Made by a program: the position numbers and the translations under genes. From the NCBI GenBank assembly GCA_000827205.1, contig KN832567.1, positions 844,540 to 908,539 on the forward strand: DNA of 64,000 nt, given 5' to 3'. Shown here in pieces: positions 57,567-64,000 of this stretch. This DNA comes from Plicaturopsis crispa FD-325 SS-3. Taxonomy: Eukaryota > Basidiomycota > Agaricomycetes > Amylocorticiales > Amylocorticiaceae. Positions within the stretch are counted from its first letter, which is position 1; every line of letters starts with the position of its first letter. A model generated the notes under the pieces. It made no database searches and was not told the origin of the DNA. It was given only the letters and a program-made list of their open reading frames with translations.

Positions 57567-59226
57567 TCATCTGACTGCATGAATTTTGGTCCGCTTCACT
57601 GTGATCCAACCAAGACGAGGACAAGATGCTCGCACCATTTGTAACGGCTGGATACGAGGGGGACTACGTATTCCGTCCTCAGAGCTCTCTACGATAGTGT
57701 CAATTGTGACGACGAGATGTGCGTCTTGGTTCATTTGCCGAAGTGCCTCGCGGCCGTTTAGACTAGACCAATGCAGAATTAGCGGCGCAATGTGTCCATG
57801 GACATGTTATTCGCACTCACGTAGCAAGTAGTGCATTGGAATATACTGTCCGTTCAAGCTGTAAATTAGTAACCGCATATCGAGTAGGCAGTGTCGACAA
57901 GACTCACATTTGGCGATGATGAATTGTGGTGTAAGCCAGACAACTAAAACACTATAAGAGCCCAAGTCCAGCGCTATTGCAAGTATTGGTCGAGACTTAC
58001 ATGTGACGGGCATAATGACAAACTGTGCGGGCACGGTTAGATTAGCGTTATGAACCAAAAAAACTTGTGGAAGCAGTACACATACGCATAAAAGCGCGCT
58101 CGTGGTCACAACACTTCAAGGCCTTGTCTGTAAGCTCCCACAGGGTGCGAATACTCTCCGCCTAACTTACCTCGTAAGCATGCCTGTTTCTAACAGATGG
58201 CGGTGATTAGTAGTCGTTCCGGGCATCGAAAACGAGGTCACTCACGAACTGTCCAGTACATAATCCGATCCAGGAGAGCAGCGGTGCTGATGAAGGGGTT
58301 AATAGACACTCATCTTCATCTAGTACAGTCCTTTCTGACTGACCCGCAAAACACGTTCTGTCGACCTCTTCTGAGATAAAAACACATCGAGGCCTATATG
58401 TCGTCAAAGTCACCAAACAATGTACACGGGGGTGGCTTTCGAAGAGGACATACCGCGGTGATGATGTCGGTTGCTGCCGATAAAGCCATTGTGGCGACAA
58501 AGAGCCAAGGCACCTTAGCCTCAAAATCCTGACTGTTGTCGCTCCGGAACGCGATCACGATCAGCGATACGACGCCAACTGCGCGTGCGAGAATGAGCCC
58601 GAAGCACACGATTGTGATTGAAAGTGTGTCCGAGAACAGATGTATACGCCACGCGTAGTAAGCCTATAGAGTAGAACATGATGAGTGTACAGCACGAAGT
58701 CAGGTAGTGGTCCCTACCTGGACTGATGGACTGATAACGTTTTGAATCAGGGTGGAGACGTAGAGGCCAGACATGGTGTGTGTCTTGAATAGTTCGTCGG
58801 GATGCCCGAAATCAGCCGTCGTCATATTCCATATTGTTCCGCAGCTGCTGACGGTATGCACCACCTCGGATGCCCTTGTTATATAGATCAGCAAGTTAGT
58901 ATGTTGAGGATGATACGACGAGCATCGCTAGGAAAAGTGTCTACCAAAGAAAAGCAATCTGATAGATCTCGAGGGTTACTTTTCTTCGCTCCTGTTCTCA
59001 GATATAGACACATACCCATAGCTTTAGTCTCCATGTATCGGCAGAGGACCTCTGCGTGAAGTAGGAATATGTTTGGAACTGTGAACGGGAAGATGTACAG
59101 GTCAGCTCAACGATAGCGAGTTCCGCGTAGCGGACCACTCACCGTAAGGCAGCCGCAAAGAAATGTGGATAGCCACGCGCCAATCTCGAGCGCACCCACA
59201 GTATCGTAGACGGTAGTCGTAGACAT
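57567..59226 (-). CDS. Seven-helix membrane protein of the DUF6534 family
   Basis: Twelve exons: 59226-59143, 59078-59016, 58958-58945 (14 nt), 58874-58718, 58663-58454, 58393-58344, 58286-58246, 58189-58171 (19 nt), 58113-58001, 57943-57908, 57845-57821, 57762-57567; 335 aa. Family landmarks appear only after splicing: VGALEIGAWLSTFLCGCLT, FQTYSYFTQRSSADTWRLKL, WIAFLWASEVVHTV, AYYAWRIHLFSDTL, AASMCFYLRRGRQ, LLDRIMYWTVQTGMLT and FIIAKLYSNALLATLNGRE. These match the basidiomycete-specific, multi-copy DUF6534 membrane proteins, whose function is unknown. The third intron has a perfect TACTAAC branch site about 25 nt before its acceptor. A cytosolic Ser/Pro tail ends the protein. Confidence 0.85.
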
Positions 59227-60279
59227 GACGTTGGGGATGAGTGCAAGAGAGATGGCAAGGAGCGAAGTTGGCTGGGAGACACTATATAGCAAGGAGTTGG
59301 CCTACAGCGCTGTACAGCCCGTGCTAATTGACAAGCGGACCTGCCGACGGAGCCGGAGTGCTGCCAAAATGCGCATGGATAAGCACCCAATAGAGTGAGA
59401 ACCAGAGCAAACAAGGCGACTTCATTTCTACAACTAGATCGGTATCTAGCGCCCGACCACGCTTTCACAGCCTCGGAGAACGTCGAACAGAAATATCACA
59501 GGTCGATTCGAAGAGGGGGCACACACCGGCGGTGCACAATAGTCCTAGTTCCAGGAAAACCGAAGGCAGAATCAAAGTGGGCGTTCAAGAGTCAAGACGA
59601 TAGCGACGGGGCGAGAACCCCATCGGCGATGAAACGACAGCCAGCTCATTCGTCCGCGGCTTTAGGGCCCAATCAATGTGCATGACTTGTGAGGTGTAGT
59701 GGTGCAGTTCTTCATCGGGGGAACGTAAGTAATTCAGGGTGAGCGAAATCGCTCTGCAAGCAGTCTTCGTCGGTCGAGTGAAATAACCGGTACCCTGCCT
59801 GTGGAATGAATATGTACTATCGCATAGAACAAAGTGTCTCAGTAGAACAACATGCGATAGAAGGAGTATGGCATTTAGATGCAGACGCGCGTACCATTTT
59901 TTCCCTCGATCCACGACACTGGCAGCTCGTCGAGTCCGTGCGGGCCCCCAAGCTGGAAAAATCGCAGTGTAACCATGACTGCAAGAAAATGCAAGAGAAC
60001 ATCTCGTGTTGGTGTTCATATCGCGAATCGTTTTTGTTACCAAGCCATGGTAGGATGCGCAAAGTGCAGCTGAAAGCGTTGACCGCAAGACATTAGACAA
60101 GGGTGGTCGTTTTGTGCAAGGCTTCCGAGGCATCGGAACCAGTTGAACGATATCTATCGGAGCTCGGGACACGCTTGTGGCTGAAGCCAGGCAGTGAATT
60201 CGATGCGGCTGCCAGCCTGAGATTGTCACGGTATACTTCTGCTTTCATTTTACTCTCGGAGTCGCAGCAAACAGTCGTC
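59227..60279. other. Divergent intergenic region, about 1 kb
   Basis: Between the DUF6534 gene (minus) and paralogue B (plus). A 214-codon minus-strand frame (59585-60229) has no motif and is not called. Confidence 0.4.
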
Positions 60280-61278
60280 ATGTCTACCAAATTGCCCTCC
60301 GACATCCTAGCGACGCTGGAATCTAGTCATACCCCTGCAGAGTACAAGAAAATACTCAAAAAACACGTTTACCCGGCCCTGGACCGCCTCCCAGCGAAGG
60401 AAAAGACAGCCCTGGTAGACGCCTTGACCAAAACATCTGACGATCACAAGGACGCAGAACTGGTCAATTTCGATGGAATGAAGACGTCGCTTTCCGACCA
60501 ACTCAAGGCGCTCGCCAAATCGGTGCGATCGGATTGGAAAAACGGTTACGAAACGCAGGTGCGCGTACCATACTCATCGCGTCGGCGCGTCAACTGACGC
60601 GAACCTGCATGTCTGTATAGGGTGAAATGATGGGCCAGATAGAGGGGGAAATAGCGGAATGGCTTCCCACCTTATGGAAGGTGGGCGTGGAGGACGGCAA
60701 GGAGCACAGACTCATTCACAAGAGCCTCAAGCTCTGCAAGTCGACTTACGATGCGCTCAGCAAATCACACAGCCGGTCAGCATGCCACTCTACTGTACTG
60801 TGCATATATATTGACTGGTCATTTCTACTACAGTGCAGAGTTCAGTGACATGGACGGTCCTGAGATCACGATTAAGGATGCGACCGGGAAAACTGTCTAC
60901 TTCTATGGCAGTTACTCAGGTTCAACGATACACGCGATACTTTGGATATGGCGCGAGCTTCTACTCTCCTCAGTCGTGAATAGTCGCAACGACACTCTTG
61001 CAAAATCACTGGTGGCCGACATAAAGAAGGACTCATCCTTGAAGAGTGACATGCTAGAACGTCTCAATGAGGAGATTTCACGTGCGTTCCTAGCTTCTAC
61101 CTCATGCCGCATCCCTGACGGACCCGTAGCTCCTCCTCAAATCAAGAGAACGCCTTTTTTCGACGCCACAAGGGACTACGAAACGGAGGAACGTCATCAA
61201 CTACTCATGAATGCCCACTGGACGCCGGAAATGCTTGCCGCGGTACCGCGAATCAAGGCACTTTTGGCCGATGGCTAG
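60280..61278 (+). CDS. Unknown agaricomycete protein, paralogue B (short form)
   Basis: Four exons: 60280-60558, 60621-60775, 60834-61081, 61130-61278; 276 aa. It aligns along its whole length with the N-terminal part of paralogue A at 28035: EYKKILKKHVYPALDRLP versus AYQKIIREDVYPFLDGLP, IAEWLPTLWKVGVEDG versus IAEWVPILWTVGVEKG, and LMNAHWTPEMLAAVPRIKAL versus LMNAHWTPEMRAAVPRVKAL. Introns 1-3 are at matching sites. It stops just after this block (LADG, stop), so the about 370-residue C-terminal region of A is missing. The third intron could be read through without a stop, so its use is inferred. It may be a truncated copy or a genuine short form. Confidence 0.72.
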
Positions 61279-61700
61279 CATCCGTTGGCGCTTACTTGCA
61301 ACACCGAGTACGATACATGCACTTCCTCTCATCCATTCCTACGACTTAATCACGTATAATTCATTCGACTCCCCGCTAATCCATTTGACATATGATAACA
61401 GCATGTTATGGCTTCCAGATAACAGCATGTTATGGCTTCCAGATAACAGCATGTTATGGCTTCCAGATAACAGCATGTTATGGCTTCCAGCAGTAGTACC
61501 ATTTGCTAAGACCTGCTTCAGTAGTGTATACACGAGATTCCTTTGAGAACTAAAGACCTTCAGACTGAGAACTGAAGTCAAGTCCTGAATTTTGACCGTT
61601 AACGTTGTCTACGCCTCCGCCGCGGAGTTCAAATTCAGGGCGTCATGTCGAACTTGTGTCGAACGCCGCAGAGTACAGTACTTCGTGCTTTCTTCCCCTC
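61279..61700. other. Spacer with palindromic minisatellite
   Basis: About 420 bp between paralogue B and the M14 gene, both plus. It holds the 24-bp repeat at 61395-61490; otherwise nothing recognised. Confidence 0.45.
61395..61490. repeat. 24-bp tandem repeat with internal palindrome, four perfect copies
   Basis: Unit ATAACAGCATGTTATGGCTT plus CCAG, four times without mismatch (61395, 61419, 61443, 61467). Each unit contains ATAACA-gca-TGTTAT, a perfect inverted repeat with a 3-base loop, so the array can form a row of small hairpins in DNA or in the 3' UTR of paralogue B. Confidence 0.92.
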
Positions 61701-63657
61701 ATGTTCTCGCGGCTCCCGCTGGCTGTCTCTGTTTTCCTACTTAGCTGCCGTGGTTATGTGCTTCCGGGACAGCAAATACTCGATGCCAGCGCTGGTGATC
61801 GAACTTCTGGGGCGGGGTTGCTGCGACGATTCGTCGTAAACGGGTCACACGACCTCGAAGGATTCATTCGTGTAGCACAAGTGAGCCTGTTTGTCCGTAG
61901 AAATGGGACTGGGACTTAATTCTTCCGCTCAGAATGAAGACATGGACCTATGGCAAGCTACGCCTTCCCATGTCGACGTGTTTTCGCCAACCTTTGGATT
62001 GATACCCGAATCCCTGTCCAATTACTCTTACTCCGAAACATTTGTTCCAGCACTACCTCTTCGAGACCCTCAGATATTGTCGGGTGACTGGAACTTGTCC
62101 TCATTCACCAATTCGACTTATCACACCGTATACCATCCGCTATACGAGGTTGACAACTTCATGCACGAGATCGCAAAATTGCACCCCGCGTCTGCTCAAG
62201 TTGTTAGCCTGGGGCACAGCGGTTTGCAACGGGAAATGTATGGCCTTACAATCTCGCAGCCTGCGAAAGACACGGTCCAGAAATTTGGATTCGTTATAAT
62301 GGGTGCGCAGCATGCACGCGAGGTCCGTGACTTCCCTTGTATGCCCTTTTCGCATGACCATACCAAGCGCAAGTCCGCAGTGGGTGGCGACAGCCACGTC
62401 ACTTTATCTCGCACATGCACTGGTCGCAAACGCGTCCGAGACGCATTCGTTGTCTCACCTCCTCGAAGATTTTGTGCGTCCCGCGGCGATTGTGGCAGTC
62501 TTGTGTGCAGTCTTGTGTGCTCATGCTCGTGGCATTTAGGATTTCTACATCATCCCATCTCCAAATCCAGATGGTTATGAGTATACGTGGGAAAGCGACC
62601 GCTACTGGTAAGTACGTGAGATAGGATGGTTCATGATGGCATCCCATTTATATTCTGCTGTTCACTTCAGGTACAAAAATCGTGTGTTATTACAAGCCAT
62701 CGACTCTATATAGACTTTGACATCCGCCAAGGTATGGTTCTAGGTCCTGATGCTAAGTGCGTGGGCTTGGACATGAACAGGTGCGCGTTTCGTGGTTCAC
62801 AGAGAATCGAGCTAATCCCACGAAAGAAATTGGGTGTGTGTGCCTTCCACAGCATAGCAAATCGACTGACCACATGCGAAGGGATACAAGTGGAAACCTA
62901 CCGCCACCAACTTTGCAAAGGGCCCACCTACGGACCCGTGCTCGCACTGGTATCCCGGCGGCCGCGCTTTCGAGGCCCCAGAGGTCAACAATATCGCAAA
63001 TTATATCAGCACACTTCCGAATATCGAAGTATTCATCGACCTCCGAAGTTATGGCCAGATGTGTCCGTCCATACCATCACTGTCTTATTCTTTATCTCGA
63101 ACGCTGATCTCTGTCCGCACCCAAGTGTCTGCACCTTATTCTTTCTCTTGCAAAAAGATACCCGGCGACGCAGAGGATCAACTAGAGGCCGCACATGGGG
63201 CTACTCGCGCTCTGAAAACGGTGCACGGTACATCGTTCATGGTCTGTCTACATTTTTACCTTCTTCGCTATCTCATTCTGAAGCCGTCGTCTGCAGACAG
63301 GTAGCCTGTGCTCCATGCTGTATCGGTGCGTGCAAAACATCGAAACGTACTGCTTTGGCTGACCCTCCCGCAGCGCACCCGGAAATGTTATAGACTGGAT
63401 GTACAAAAGGGCAGGCATCAAATACTCATACGTTGCACATCTACGCGATACGGGAACCGTGCGTGCTGACCCAGCTCTTATTTCTGTATGCTGACCTTTG
63501 AGTCTCTAGTACGGCTTCTCGTTACCCTCCAGGTTGATCCGACCCGTTGGTGAAGAGACCGGAAAAATGGTGGAATACCTGTCGAAATTCATAGTGGCCA
63601 AAAGTACGTTGAGTCTATGCTAGAACGCCTGCCATCGCTGACACTTGGGCAGAATGA
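61701..63657 (+). CDS. M14 metallocarboxypeptidase with one zinc ligand replaced (putative pseudoenzyme)
   Basis: Thirteen exons: 61701-61880, 61933-62322, 62381-62473, 62540-62607, 62671-62681 (11 nt), 62732-62780, 62827-62833 (7 nt), 62882-63062, 63126-63245, 63301-63325, 63374-63458, 63510-63603, 63653-63657; 435 aa. Signal peptide MFSRLPLAVSVFLLSCRG, propeptide-like region, then GAQHARE (zinc His187, Glu190), PSPNPDGYEYTWESDR, LDMNRNWGYKWK (assembled across the 7-nt exon), DTGTYGFSLP and VGEETGK with the catalytic-type Glu419. The third zinc ligand, His in the usual DLHSYGQ, is Arg321 here (codon CGA at 63044). It is secreted or vacuolar by family habit. The frame is open throughout, so it is either a non-catalytic family member or a recently inactivated gene. 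Confidence 0.85.
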
Positions 63658-64000
63658 GGGTCTATTACGACCATGCGTTACCTTGCGATTTTGGGATGAA
63701 GGATGGACGCGACAGTGCCGTCGCTCTCTGTACTTGCTAAGTAGTCTTCATGATTCGCCAGTGTTGTATTATTACTTTTCGATGCACAGTACCCAATATA
63801 CCACGATATGGATGATCGCTCGCATCATGCTTCAGATAAGTGAAACAGCAATGCCATTGCAGTACGTTGTGGCGCAGTGCACAAAGTAAACAAAGCTAGC
63901 GTCGACAGTAGGGACGTCATGTACGGGGCATGGTATCGTATGTGTGGTACGTATGTATATATATGGTGTATGTGAATGGACAGAGCGTTCGAAAGAAAGC
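63658..64000. other. Right end of window, 3' of the M14 gene
   Basis: About 340 bp including a TA-rich stretch near 63950; nothing recognised. Confidence 0.4.

Noticed and set aside
61395-61490. CRISPR-like array
   Set aside because: Units are directly adjacent without spacers and the genome is eukaryotic.

Overview
The window is nuclear DNA of a basidiomycete, most likely an agaricomycete (wood-rot type). The evidence is very short introns (about 45-70 nt, GT..AG, two apparent GC..AG), intron-dense genes with tiny exons, and families that are characteristic of this group: F-box/LRR proteins of the CRRLPAELLSEIF type, a DUF6534 seven-helix protein, a GTE-class glutathione transferase and a POT peptide transporter. 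All gene models below were spliced by hand. In each one the exon lengths sum to a multiple of three and the junctions restore recognisable protein motifs wherever a family is known.

Layout. 1-4.9 kb: no recognisable gene. 4.9-10.4 kb: a 12-exon NRPS-like gene (adenylation, carrier, membrane and left-handed beta-helix domains) that ends, in frame, in an RNF4/Slx8-like RING finger. 10.8-13.1 kb: an F-box protein beside a duplicated scrap of its own 3' end. 13.5-14.5 kb: a roughly 1.1 kb element with about 180 bp terminal inverted repeats. 15.0-24.3 kb: a histone-H1-like basic protein, an eisosome Pil1-like protein with a long disordered tail, a Ser-rich protein, a one-TM protein and a Thr-minisatellite protein. 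25.9-35 kb: a beta-lactamase-fold serine hydrolase, paralogue A of an unknown family, and three tandem short-chain dehydrogenase (SDR) genes. 35.6-45 kb: POT transporter, DOT5-like nuclear peroxiredoxin and a PPP1R37-like LRR protein. 46-54.6 kb: a small unknown gene behind a duplicated copy of the PPP1R37-like promoter and first codons, a GTE glutathione transferase, a second F-box protein and transaldolase. 56-63.7 kb: a fourth SDR, a DUF6534 protein, a short paralogue B of the unknown family, and an M14 carboxypeptidase with one zinc ligand replaced.

How the genes relate. Transaldolase, peroxiredoxin, Pil1-like, PPP1R37-like and the peptide transporter look like ordinary housekeeping or stress genes. 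Most of the local innovation is duplication: SDR genes, the unknown A/B pair (each next to SDR genes), F-box fragments, a promoter segment and several minisatellites. No co-regulated biosynthetic cluster is evident around the NRPS-like gene. The most unusual object is that gene's C-terminal RING.
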